A stretch of 40,864 nucleotides of DNA, from assembly GCA_903956835.1 (NCBI GenBank), contig CAJBOM010000065.1, positions 1-40,864 on the forward strand, read 5' to 3'. The first letter of the stretch is position 1; each line of letters opens with the position of its first letter. Of the stretch, positions 16,358-24,275 are shown piece after piece. Source of the DNA: an uncultured Verrucomicrobiota bacterium. GTDB lineage: Bacteria; Verrucomicrobiota; Verrucomicrobiia; Methylacidiphilales; Verrucolacustridaceae. The translations under genes were made by a program, and so were the position numbers. The notes under the pieces were generated by a model. The model was not told the DNA's origin, searched no databases, and worked only from the letters and a program-made list of their open reading frames with translations.

Positions 16358-17410
16358 ATGAAAAGCCTTTCCCCCTTGTCCACCCCTGTCCGTGTCGGAA
16401 TCCTTGGCTTGGGTCGTGCGGGTTGGAACCTGCACTTCGAACCCATGCGCAAGCTAGCCGGTTACCAGATCGTCGCCGTGGCTGATCCCCTACCCGAACG
16501 CGCTCAAGAAGCCGCCAGTTTGACCGCTTGCCAAACCTTCTCTTCCTTGGACGAACTGCTCGCCAAATCCAATGCCCAGCTCGTGGTGGTCGCAACCCCT
16601 ACGGCAACCCACTATCAGGATTGCCTCAGAGTCCTACGTGCCAAACGCCACTGCATCGTTGAAAAGCCGATGGCCCTCACCACCGAAGAGGCAGCCGAAC
16701 TGGTGTCCCTCGCCCGTAGCCATGGACTCGGACTTTTCGTGCACCACAACCATCTCCACCTGCCCACCTATCATCATCTCAAAAGCATCATCGATCAAGG
16801 GATGCTGGGCACCCTGTTTTCCATTCGGGTCTTCTGGGGAAACTACGCCCGAAGATGGGACTGGCAGACCCTCCGAAAAAATGGAGGTGGCCAGTTGAAC
16901 AATACCTGTCCCCACGTTCTCTCGGTGGTCCTGCCGCTCCTCGGTTCTCCTGTTCGTCGGGTCTTCGCCGATCTGCGAAACATCAAGGACGCGGGTGACG
17001 CGGAAGATCATGTCCACATGGTGCTTCAAACGGAATCTGGAGTGACCGCCGACATCGTCGTTTCCTCCGCCATCGCTTTGTCAGGACCAAAGTGGATGCT
17101 CTGCGGTAGTCGCGGCACCCTGATTTCAGACGGAGAGAAAAGCAAACTACGCTTCTATGATGGGACAAAAGTGGAGCCCCTCAACGTCATCGATGCAGCC
17201 GCCCCTGGACGGAAATATTTGAGTGAAACTCTGCCGTGGGAGGAAAAAGAACTTCTGGCCTCACCTGCACCCGTGAAACCCTTTCACGAGAATGTCCTCG
17301 ATGTCCTTACCACCCGGGTCCAACCCATCGTCACACCGGAAAGTGCCGCTGAGGTCGTCCGGGTTATGCAGGAGGTACGGCGGGCGGCGCTGTCCAAGAC
17401 TCAGAAATGA
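16358..17410 (+). CDS. Gfo/Idh/MocA oxidoreductase 2
   Basis: A 350-residue protein from ATG 16358; a GTG directly before it would add one Met only. GGAG at 16343-16346 is a possible ribosome-binding site, though 11 bases away. It has a canonical GILGLGRAG (residues 14-22) and VEKP (Glu102-Lys103-Pro104). The Rossmann domain spans about 11-125 and the C-terminal domain has NGGGQLNNTCPHVLSVVLPL, in which the His lies at the expected catalytic site. It is a standard NAD(P)-dependent sugar oxidoreductase. The stop overlaps the next ATG (ATGA at 17407), so it is coupled to oxidoreductase 3. Substrate unknown. It differs clearly from oxidoreductase 1, so the set is not a recent tandem duplication. 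Confidence 0.9.
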   Translation: MKSLSPLSTPVRVGILGLGRAGWNLHFEPMRKLAGYQIVAVADPLPERAQEAASLTACQTFSSLDELLAKSNAQLVVVATPTATHYQDCLRVLRAKRHCIVEKPMALTTEEAAELVSLARSHGLGLFVHHNHLHLPTYHHLKSIIDQGMLGTLFSIRVFWGNYARRWDWQTLRKNGGGQLNNTCPHVLSVVLPLLGSPVRRVFADLRNIKDAGDAEDHVHMVLQTESGVTADIVVSSAIALSGPKWMLCGSRGTLISDGEKSKLRFYDGTKVEPLNVIDAAAPGRKYLSETLPWEEKELLASPAPVKPFHENVLDVLTTRVQPIVTPESAAEVVRVMQEVRRAALSKTQK

Positions 17411-18396
17411 AAAAAATTGCTCTCCTTGGATATCGCCATATTCACATTGCGGATCTTAAAAAGCGTGCCGAAAACCACCCACGGGTCTCCTTCGTCGCGC
17501 TCTGTGAAGAAAACCCCGCCACGTCCCTTCTCTCCAGCGACAAAGCGACGGCCACCCATCAGAATTTCGAATCTCTCCTGCGTGAGGTTGATTTTGAAAT
17601 CCTCGGTTTAGGGGATTGCTACGGGAAACGTGGCCACCAAGCCATTCGGGCGTTGGAGGCCGGCAAACACATCTTGGCCGACAAACCCCTCTGTACCAAC
17701 TTGGCCGAGCTAAAGAAGATCGAACAGCTGGCCACGAGCCGATCCCTTTCCGTTGGATTGATGCTCGATCAGCGGGACCACGGGAACATGATCCGCCTAC
17801 GCGAAATAGTCCGCTCGGGACAAATCGGCGAGATTCAAACCGTGAATGTCACCGGTCAGCACCCTCTGCTCCAAGGGAAACGCCCAGACTGGTATTTCGA
17901 ACCTGGCCTGCACGGTGGAACTCTCAACGACATCGCCATCCACGCCCTCGACCTTATCCCTTGGATCACGGGGCTGGAATTCTGCGGAGTGGATGCCGCG
18001 AGAACTTGGAACGCCAAAGCAAAGTTTGCACCGCATTTTCAAGATTGTGGGCAGTTTATGCTCCGCCTTTCCAACGGCGGGGGGGTGATCGGCGATGTCT
18101 CTTACCTTGCGCCAGACACTTGTGGCTACGAACTCCCCCAATACTGGCGCTACACTCTCCATGGCACCCGTGGCATGGCAGAGACTTCATGGAAAACAGA
18201 CGGGGTAACCGTAGTGAATGACTCCGACTGGAAGCCCCAACTTTTTCCTCCCTCGCCCACTCGTTCGGGAGGATATCTCGAGGATTTTCTGGACGAGATT
18301 GAAGGCCGACCCCGTCTGGATGGGTTGACCACCGCCAAGGTCTTGGCGGCGACCCGGCTGGCCTTGGAACTCGAGGCCAAAGCCCAACTCCAGTGA
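17407..18396 (+). CDS. Gfo/Idh/MocA oxidoreductase 3
   Basis: A 329-residue protein coupled by ATGA to oxidoreductase 2 and by GTGA to oxidoreductase 4. The nucleotide-binding start is degenerate (KIALLGYRHIHIADL, residues 3-17). The conserved block is LADKPLC (Asp92-Lys93-Pro94). The catalytic-type region is GLHGGTLNDIAIHALDLIPW, with a typical H-x-x-D ending. The shift from GxGxxG to GYRHIH means NAD(P) binding may be weaker or altered; the fold otherwise matches the family. It probably acts on a sugar or polyol derivative in the cytoplasm. Neighbours point to one pathway with several redox steps. Which step it does cannot be told. Confidence 0.88.
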   Translation: MKKIALLGYRHIHIADLKKRAENHPRVSFVALCEENPATSLLSSDKATATHQNFESLLREVDFEILGLGDCYGKRGHQAIRALEAGKHILADKPLCTNLAELKKIEQLATSRSLSVGLMLDQRDHGNMIRLREIVRSGQIGEIQTVNVTGQHPLLQGKRPDWYFEPGLHGGTLNDIAIHALDLIPWITGLEFCGVDAARTWNAKAKFAPHFQDCGQFMLRLSNGGGVIGDVSYLAPDTCGYELPQYWRYTLHGTRGMAETSWKTDGVTVVNDSDWKPQLFPPSPTRSGGYLEDFLDEIEGRPRLDGLTTAKVLAATRLALELEAKAQLQ

Positions 18397-19487
18397 AGGC
18401 ATCCCCCATCCGTTTTGCCATTATCGGGTCCGGAAATATTGCCGAGAAACACGCCCAGGCCATTGCTGCCGTTCCCGGCGCTAAACTCATCGCCGTTTGG
18501 GGCCGAGACCCAAACCGCGGTCGCTCGTTCGCCAAAACCTTAGGGGTAGATTTCGTGACCGACCTAGCATCCTTAGCTGCGCGAGACGACTTGGACGCGG
18601 CAACCATCGCCACCCCCAGCGGTGTTCATGCCGAAAGCTCCCTCCCCTTTCTCCGTCAAGGCAAGGCCGTCCTTTGCGAAAAACCTCTCGAGATCACCAT
18701 GGAAAAAGCCGATCTGATGATCGACACTGCACGGGAGCATGGGGCCATCCTTGCGGGAGTTTTCCAACAGCGCCTAGGAGTTGGCGCTCAAGCGATGAAG
18801 AAAGCGGTCTGCGATGGACGTTTCGGAACAATCACCCTCGCGAGTGCGCAGCTCAAGTGGTGGCGTGAACAGGCGTATTACGACTCCGTTTCCTGGCGAG
18901 GGACCCTCTTGCTCGATGGGGGCGGGGCTCTCATGAATCAGGGAATCCACGTCGTCGATCTACTTCAGTGGTTGGTGGGAATGCCAAGTGAGGTCTTTTC
19001 CTACTCCGCTTGTTTGGCTCACAAACGGATCGAAGTAGAGGACACTGCGATCATCGCCCTCCGCTATCCCAGTGGCGCCCTTGGCACAATTGAAGCCTCG
19101 ACCGCCTGCAAGCCCGGTTTCGCAATGCGCATTGAGTTGTGTGGAGACAAAGGCTCCGCCGTACTCGAAGACGATCGGATCGCCCGCTGGCAGTTCGACG
19201 ATGAACGACCTGAGGACAAATCGGTCCGCACCATGGGAAGTGGTGCGATCGTTGGCGGCTCGGGCGACCCTCGCGCTATCGGTTTCGAAGGCCACCGGAT
19301 TCTCATTGAAGACCTTGTCGGGGCGATCCATGAAAAACGCTCGCCCATGATTCCAGGAAGCGAAGCGCGTAATGCCGTCCAACTAATCCTTGCCGCATAC
19401 GAATCCGTCCGGTCCGGAAAACCCATCCGATTGCCTCAACTCAAGAAGCACGCCCATACCAACTCTATGGGTGGCACGAAAAAGTGA
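18393..19487 (+). CDS. Gfo/Idh/MocA oxidoreductase 4
   Basis: A 364-residue protein that starts with GTG at 18393, overlapping the stop of oxidoreductase 3. It has canonical AIIGSGNIAEKH (residues 9-20) and CEKPLE (Glu96-Lys97-Pro98), followed by GGGALMNQGIHVVDLLQW near 175, whose His is the usual catalytic residue. The Lys-Pro and His pair support normal NAD(P)-dependent activity. It closes a run of four coupled genes, all of the same family but not close copies. A 54-bp gap then leads to the DUF4838 gene, where GC content and ribosome-binding style change. Substrate unknown; it may work with the aminotransferase at 4983 on keto-sugars, which is inference only. Confidence 0.9.
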   Translation: MKASPIRFAIIGSGNIAEKHAQAIAAVPGAKLIAVWGRDPNRGRSFAKTLGVDFVTDLASLAARDDLDAATIATPSGVHAESSLPFLRQGKAVLCEKPLEITMEKADLMIDTAREHGAILAGVFQQRLGVGAQAMKKAVCDGRFGTITLASAQLKWWREQAYYDSVSWRGTLLLDGGGALMNQGIHVVDLLQWLVGMPSEVFSYSACLAHKRIEVEDTAIIALRYPSGALGTIEASTACKPGFAMRIELCGDKGSAVLEDDRIARWQFDDERPEDKSVRTMGSGAIVGGSGDPRAIGFEGHRILIEDLVGAIHEKRSPMIPGSEARNAVQLILAAYESVRSGKPIRLPQLKKHAHTNSMGGTKK

Positions 19488-19525
19488 GTCCTGTCGGTTT
19501 AGTCATGCACAATTCATGTTTTTTA

Positions 19526-19533
19526 AAGAAAGG
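19526..19533 (+). promoter_or_regulatory. Shine-Dalgarno-like site before DUF4838 paralogue 2
   Basis: AAGAAAGG ends 8 bases before the ATG at 19542. Among the plus-strand genes here it is one of the few convincing ribosome-binding sites, which fits the view that this gene has a different history from its neighbours. Confidence 0.55.
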
Positions 19534-19541
19534 TTAAAGTT

Positions 19542-21563
19542 ATGTCGAAAATAAAAAATAGCCTGTTTTTATGCCTATCTGTCGTAATAGCAGGAGATAT
19601 TTCTGCGCATGCCGCTTCTGGGTTGATCATAAAACAGGGGCAAGCTTTCAAGATTGTTTACCCTGAGAAAGCCCTGCTTGTGGAAAAAACTTCTGCTGAA
19701 GAACTTTCTCAATATATTCGGCAGTCCACCGGGGCACGGACAGAAGTACTCTCAGAAAATAACCTAGAAACAAAGGATGCTGCCGACGCCTATATCGGGC
19801 AGTGCAGTTTCACGAAAGAACAAGGTTCTTATGTAAAGAGCTTCAAACAGGAAGAGTTCATGATTACGGCAAGTGAAGGCAAGCTCTTCATCTACGGAGA
19901 TGACGGAACAGGGAGTCCCTTTGCCCAGAATACAAGAACTGGAACGCTTTTCGGAGTGTATGATTTTCTAGAAAAAGAGGTTGGGGTGGCCTGGATCTGG
20001 CCAGGTAAGAGCGGTGAAGATGTGCCGAATCGAAAAACATTTCAGGTTGCTTCGTTTTCCAGGAGGGACAGTCCACGCCTCTGCTACCGCGGATTTAAGT
20101 TCTCCGCTGCATATAAGGAATCAAAAGAGTTTAAAACTGATCTTAGTTATTGGTTTAAGCGGATGAAACTGAGTTGGATACCTCAGGCCTGGTTTGGTCA
20201 CAGTTGGGGAAACTATATGGTGAAAACAGGAATGGATAAAAAACATCCTGAATGGCTGGCATTATGGGGAGGAACAAGGAGGAAACCGCAGTACTGCACA
20301 TCCAACAAGGACTTTCGGGATTATATTGTGGACCAATGTCTGCACAATCCAATCAACAAGGACAAATGGATTGTTTCGGTATCACCGAACGATGGCTATG
20401 GCTTCTGTGAGTGCGACAAATGCCGAGCCCTTGACCCCGCTAACACTGATTATACATCAGATATCCCGAATTTATCCAACCGCCATTGGGATTACGCTAA
20501 TTATGTGGCCCAAGAGGTAAAGAAACAAAGGCCTGGCCTGAATGTCGGGATGTTGTCCTACACCGCCTATAGTAGTCCTCCTACGAATATCGCAACGATG
20601 GAAGATAATCTTTTTGTCTCCCTGTGCTTCTCCGCGTCCTATTGCGTTCTTCCGGAAAAGAAAAAGCGTTTTTATGAGGACATTCTCTTATGGAAATCAA
20701 AAGGTGCAAAGTTCGTTATAAATGAATATTGGGGGATGCATTACTGGTTAGATTTGCCCTACATATTCACCAAACAAATATCCGAGTTCATGCCACTTAT
20801 CTATAAGAATGGCCTGATTGGAATGGGCGGGGAAGCGCAGAAGAATTTCTCTACCCAAGGACCCAACTACTATCTCGTCTGCCATTTAATGTGGAACCCG
20901 GAAGACAATTCCGAACAGATCCTCCATCGTTACTACGAGGCTTTCGGTCCTGCGGCGAAGTATATCAGGAGTTATTACGACACCTTTGAGACCTCCATTC
21001 TGGAAAACCAGAAATGCGATTTCGCGTACCTACATTTAATCAATTCATGGCCTGAAATATTTCCGCCAGCGACAATCACCAAGGCCGAGGAATGTCTCAA
21101 GAAGGCTCAAGATGCCGTGCAAGCCAGCCCGATTCATGCCGAGCGCGTGAAACTAGTTGCCATCGGCTTTGAATACACCAAAGACATGGTTGAACTACTT
21201 CGCATCTACAGAACCCTGGGAAGAGCTGGGGTTCCCCTTTGGTTCTTCGGTTATCAAGGGGCCTTAGCAGAGATGAGTTACTGGAAGCATTTACCAGAAA
21301 TGCCTGCTTCCTGGACCCAGTTCTGGAAACAGCATCCCGACGAACCGATCTCCCAGGTAGAGAAGTTGAAGTTACTGAGGCGCGCCTATGACCTCGGAAA
21401 TGAACGAGAAAGAATAGTAAATGAATATGCGGATCGGCCCATCGTATCACTGGGAATGTTTAACCACTTCAAAACAAATGGACTCTCCCCATGGCAACAG
21501 ACCATAAAACAGGAGCTTGAAAAAGAAGGCATTACTGTTGGGGCAGATCCGAAGCAGAAATAA
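19542..21563 (+). CDS. Secreted DUF4838 protein, paralogue 2
   Basis: A 673-residue protein with a signal peptide (about 1-25, ending AHAAS). The N-terminal domain has SAEELSQYIRQSTGARTEVL and LFGVYDFLEKEVGVAWIWPG, as in paralogue 1 at 9940. The DUF4838 region carries VSPNDGYGFCECDKC (Cys289, Cys291, Cys294), NEYWGMHYWLDLP and GMGGEAQKNFS, so it keeps both candidate Glu residues. It is clearly homologous to paralogue 1 along the whole length. Sampled 60-base blocks have about 38-47% GC, against about 60% in parts of the preceding oxidoreductase gene. No pseudopilin gene lies next to it. Enzymatic function of the family is unproven; a polysaccharide-processing role outside the cytoplasm is inferred. 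Confidence 0.9.
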   Translation: MSKIKNSLFLCLSVVIAGDISAHAASGLIIKQGQAFKIVYPEKALLVEKTSAEELSQYIRQSTGARTEVLSENNLETKDAADAYIGQCSFTKEQGSYVKSFKQEEFMITASEGKLFIYGDDGTGSPFAQNTRTGTLFGVYDFLEKEVGVAWIWPGKSGEDVPNRKTFQVASFSRRDSPRLCYRGFKFSAAYKESKEFKTDLSYWFKRMKLSWIPQAWFGHSWGNYMVKTGMDKKHPEWLALWGGTRRKPQYCTSNKDFRDYIVDQCLHNPINKDKWIVSVSPNDGYGFCECDKCRALDPANTDYTSDIPNLSNRHWDYANYVAQEVKKQRPGLNVGMLSYTAYSSPPTNIATMEDNLFVSLCFSASYCVLPEKKKRFYEDILLWKSKGAKFVINEYWGMHYWLDLPYIFTKQISEFMPLIYKNGLIGMGGEAQKNFSTQGPNYYLVCHLMWNPEDNSEQILHRYYEAFGPAAKYIRSYYDTFETSILENQKCDFAYLHLINSWPEIFPPATITKAEECLKKAQDAVQASPIHAERVKLVAIGFEYTKDMVELLRIYRTLGRAGVPLWFFGYQGALAEMSYWKHLPEMPASWTQFWKQHPDEPISQVEKLKLLRRAYDLGNERERIVNEYADRPIVSLGMFNHFKTNGLSPWQQTIKQELEKEGITVGADPKQK

Positions 21564-21743
21564 TGCATAGAACAACTTTCAGCATGGTTCCCACTGGGCT
21601 TGAACAGAGGAGCGGATCGTGGCACTCAATGGAGAGGGTCCACTCCCACGCTCACCCCGACGACTACCGGATTCAGCCAAGGGAAGAGTAGGCAGATTGA
21701 AACCCTTCGATTTGGAACGATTGAGAGGAAAAGCAAGGCAGGT

Positions 21744-23018
21744 ATGAGCTTAAGGTTTATCAACGGTCGTGAATCAATACGGGACCCGATTCAACCTGAT
21801 ACTTTTAGCGTGATTATTGCCGGGGATTGTTGTCCGTGGGAGAACTCCATTGAAACAATCCGCGATGGCAAGGCAGCGCAGATTATTTCCAGTGTAAAAC
21901 CATTCATTGACTCCGCCGACCTGAAAATAATCCAATTTGAGTCCCCGCTGACGAACAACGACACCCCCATCGATAAAAGCGGGCCTAATTTGAAATGTCC
22001 GCCGGAATGTATTGATTTGGTGCGGGCTGGCGGTTTCGACGTGGCCTTGCTCAGTAATAATCATATCGGCGACCATGGCTCGGCCGTGGTCATGGAAACG
22101 ATTGAGCATTTTAAGGCCGCTGGCATAAAAACCGTGGGAGCAGGGAAAGACCTCGCCACGGCACGCATTCCATTAAAGGTTGAATGCAAAACCATTCAGA
22201 TTTCGATTCTTAATTTTGCCGAAAACGAGTTTGGGATAGCTGGAAAGGATAGCGCGGGATGTGCCCCGCTTAATCCGATTGAGAACATACAAGCCATCAA
22301 GAGGGCCGCGCAATCTGCCGACCTGGTATTTGTGGTTGTCCATGGCGGCCACGAACGTAATCCCCTGCCTTCCCCACGCATGGTCAGTGCTTATCGCGCG
22401 TTTGCCGACGCTGGTGCATCCATCGTAATGAACATTCACCCCCATTGCCCTGAAGGAATTGAATTATGGAATGGCGTTCCTATCGTTTATTCGCCTGGGA
22501 ACCTCTTCTTCCCATGGTCCGATTTATCTTCCGACCATTTAAATGCGATGTGGTGGATTGGCTATTTACCCAAGTTTACCTGTGACCGTAAGGGTGTCTA
22601 TGCCATCGAGTTAATGCCCTATCGGTTCGACAATGAACGCATGCATTCATTGCCTCCTGATGATACAGAGAAGTTTTTTAACTATATGTCAGCTCTGTGC
22701 AATCTCATTAGTGATCCAGAAACAATTCAGAGCTACTTCGACGCATGGTGTGCTCATGAAGGTTCTAAATATCTATCTTGGATTCGTGACCGACTTGCAA
22801 AATGGCCGATAGAACTCAATTCTCGTGAGGCCGTGCGGGAATTATTGCCAGTTCGCAATATGTTCACTTGTGAAGCACACAATAATATGATCACCACCTA
22901 TTTGCGGCTGGTCGAGGAAGGGCGAGTGCCTCAAGCATTAGAAGGTTGGCCAAAAATAGAAATACTTCAAAGTCCTGCCTGGGCTCAGAAGTATTGGGAA
23001 AAGCTTCAAATTCATTAA
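21744..23018 (+). CDS. CapA-like PGA capsule protein family metallophosphatase fold
   Basis: A 424-residue protein from ATG 21744, with AAGG five bases upstream of GTATG. The frame extends to TTG 21600, but the added part looks non-coding. Family blocks of the CapA/PgsA calcineurin-like fold: IIAGDCCP (25-31), QFESPLT (64-70, with Glu66), LLSNNHIGDHG (102-112, Asn106-His107), VVVHGGHE and NIHPHCPEGIELWNGVPIVYSPGN. The metal-site Asp, Asn and His residues are present. CapA proteins are linked to poly-gamma-glutamate polymers; here no other capsule genes are visible, so the true substrate may differ. No signal peptide or membrane anchor is seen, which is unusual. It follows the low-GC DUF4838 gene. 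Confidence 0.85.
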   Translation: MSLRFINGRESIRDPIQPDTFSVIIAGDCCPWENSIETIRDGKAAQIISSVKPFIDSADLKIIQFESPLTNNDTPIDKSGPNLKCPPECIDLVRAGGFDVALLSNNHIGDHGSAVVMETIEHFKAAGIKTVGAGKDLATARIPLKVECKTIQISILNFAENEFGIAGKDSAGCAPLNPIENIQAIKRAAQSADLVFVVVHGGHERNPLPSPRMVSAYRAFADAGASIVMNIHPHCPEGIELWNGVPIVYSPGNLFFPWSDLSSDHLNAMWWIGYLPKFTCDRKGVYAIELMPYRFDNERMHSLPPDDTEKFFNYMSALCNLISDPETIQSYFDAWCAHEGSKYLSWIRDRLAKWPIELNSREAVRELLPVRNMFTCEAHNNMITTYLRLVEEGRVPQALEGWPKIEILQSPAWAQKYWEKLQIH

Positions 23019-23034
23019 TTTGTTTTAATCTACA

Positions 23035-23063
23035 TTGGAGATAGATAAATGATTATTTATAAT
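23035..23063 (+). promoter_or_regulatory. Possible promoter before the cysteine-synthase-like gene
   Basis: TTGGAG at 23035-23040, a 17-bp spacer and a perfect TATAAT at 23058-23063. The -35 is weak (TTG only). Transcription would start near 23070 and leave a leader of about 125 bases before ATG 23195. Nothing else is seen in the 176-bp gap. Confidence 0.4.
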
Positions 23064-23194
23064 CTGAGGCAGACTTATCGCCATCTCGCAAAGTGTGCCA
23101 TCCGATAAGGCGTTATTGAGCTTTTCTCTTAGACTCAGACTATCTTTCCGATCGCTCGACAGGGCTACTCCATTCACCATCAAGTTCACAAACA

Positions 23195-24181
23195 ATGAGA
23201 AAACAAGGAAACTCACGATATCAACCGCTCTTATCTTCGATTACTGGAGCGATCGGTCAGACACCTTTACTGGAACTCCAGCGGTTGACGAAAACGTGCG
23301 AAGGAAGAATTCTCGCCAAGCTGGAGTACCTCAATCCTGGTTTTTCTAAGAAAGACCGCATTGCCCTCCAGATAATGGACGATGCCGAAAAGGCAGGTGA
23401 ACTTTCTCCCGGGCAGACCGTCGTAGAACTGACCAGCGGCAACACTGGAACCGGTTTGGCCATCGTCTGCACTACCCGCGGTTATCCTTTCGTGGCTGTC
23501 ATGTCGAAGGGAAACTCCATGGAGCGAGCCCAGATGATGACTGCACTCGGGGCGGAGGTGATTTTGGTGGATCAGGATCCTTCTTCCATCCCGGGCGAAG
23601 TCTCCGGCTCTGACCTTGAACTGGTCGAGATAAAAACGGCAGAAATCACCCATAAGCGGAAGGCGTTTCGGGCGAATCAATTTACCAATCGTAGTGCCTT
23701 CATGGCCCACTACCAGCAGACCGGTCCAGAGATTCTCGAGCAGTCCCATGGAAAAATCACAGCTTTTTGCGATTTCGTTGGAACTGGAGGAACCTTTGCG
23801 GGATGCCTAAAGGCATTCAAGGAGTTCAATCCTCAGATCCTAGGTTTTTTGGTTGAACCCGAGGGAGCGTCCATTTTGCACGGGGACTCAGTAACCAAGG
23901 CGAACCACCGGATTCAAGGAGGCGGATATATCCGGCCTAATCTTCCTCTGCTCGAGGGCTGCTTAGCGGATGGATATATTCAAGTGAGCGATAATGAAGC
24001 AATTCAGGCGGCACGACGTCTCGCTCTTGAGGAGGGAGTCTTTGGAGGGTTTTCTTCTGGGGCGAACGTGGCGGCAGCTCTCCAGTTATTACGGGGTCCT
24101 TGCCGAGGAGGCACCGTGGCAATCTGTATCTGTGATTCAGGATTGAAGTATTTATCCACCGATCTCTGGCCGAAAAGATAA
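23195..24181 (+). CDS. Cysteine synthase family PLP enzyme (fold type II)
   Basis: A 328-residue protein with all fold-type II blocks: GQTPLLEL (21-28), LNPGFSKKDRIA (46-57), ELTSGNTGTGLA (78-89), GTGGTFAGCL and FGGFSSGANVAA. The PLP lysine should be Lys53 in SKKDR; the residue before it is Lys52 in place of the common Val in SVKDR. Family members make cysteine from O-acetylserine and sulfide, but relatives make 2,3-diaminopropionate, cystathionine or remove amino groups. A cysteine role is not certain because no serine acetyltransferase or sulfur genes are near. ATG 23195 is the most upstream good start, with no strong ribosome-binding site. It converges on the threonine-aldolase-like gene. 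Confidence 0.88.
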   Translation: MRKQGNSRYQPLLSSITGAIGQTPLLELQRLTKTCEGRILAKLEYLNPGFSKKDRIALQIMDDAEKAGELSPGQTVVELTSGNTGTGLAIVCTTRGYPFVAVMSKGNSMERAQMMTALGAEVILVDQDPSSIPGEVSGSDLELVEIKTAEITHKRKAFRANQFTNRSAFMAHYQQTGPEILEQSHGKITAFCDFVGTGGTFAGCLKAFKEFNPQILGFLVEPEGASILHGDSVTKANHRIQGGGYIRPNLPLLEGCLADGYIQVSDNEAIQAARRLALEEGVFGGFSSGANVAAALQLLRGPCRGGTVAICICDSGLKYLSTDLWPKR

Positions 24182-24229
24182 CTCTGCTTCCCGTTTGCTT
24201 AAAGGCGATCGAAGTTTGTTCCCTGTCCA

Positions 24230-24249
24230 TTCTCTCCCGTGCGAGAGAG
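24230..24249. terminator. Weak hairpin between convergent genes
   Basis: TTCTCTC (24230-24236), loop CCGTGC, and GAGAGAG (24243-24249) can form a seven-pair stem with one G-T pair. It sits between the convergent cysteine-synthase-like and threonine-aldolase-like genes. No T-run follows on either strand, so a standard rho-independent terminator is not shown. Confidence 0.25.
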
Positions 24250-24275
24250 TGGCCTCCTGAACATTTCTGTCGAAG

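Noticed and set aside
21600-21743. Upstream extension of the CapA-like gene
   Set aside because: The start is TTG, the composition is not protein-like, and ATG 21744 has a ribosome-binding-like AAGG and starts just before the conserved domain.
24230-24249. Rho-independent terminator between the two PLP genes
   Set aside because: A seven-pair hairpin exists but no T-run follows on either strand; kept only as a weak hairpin.
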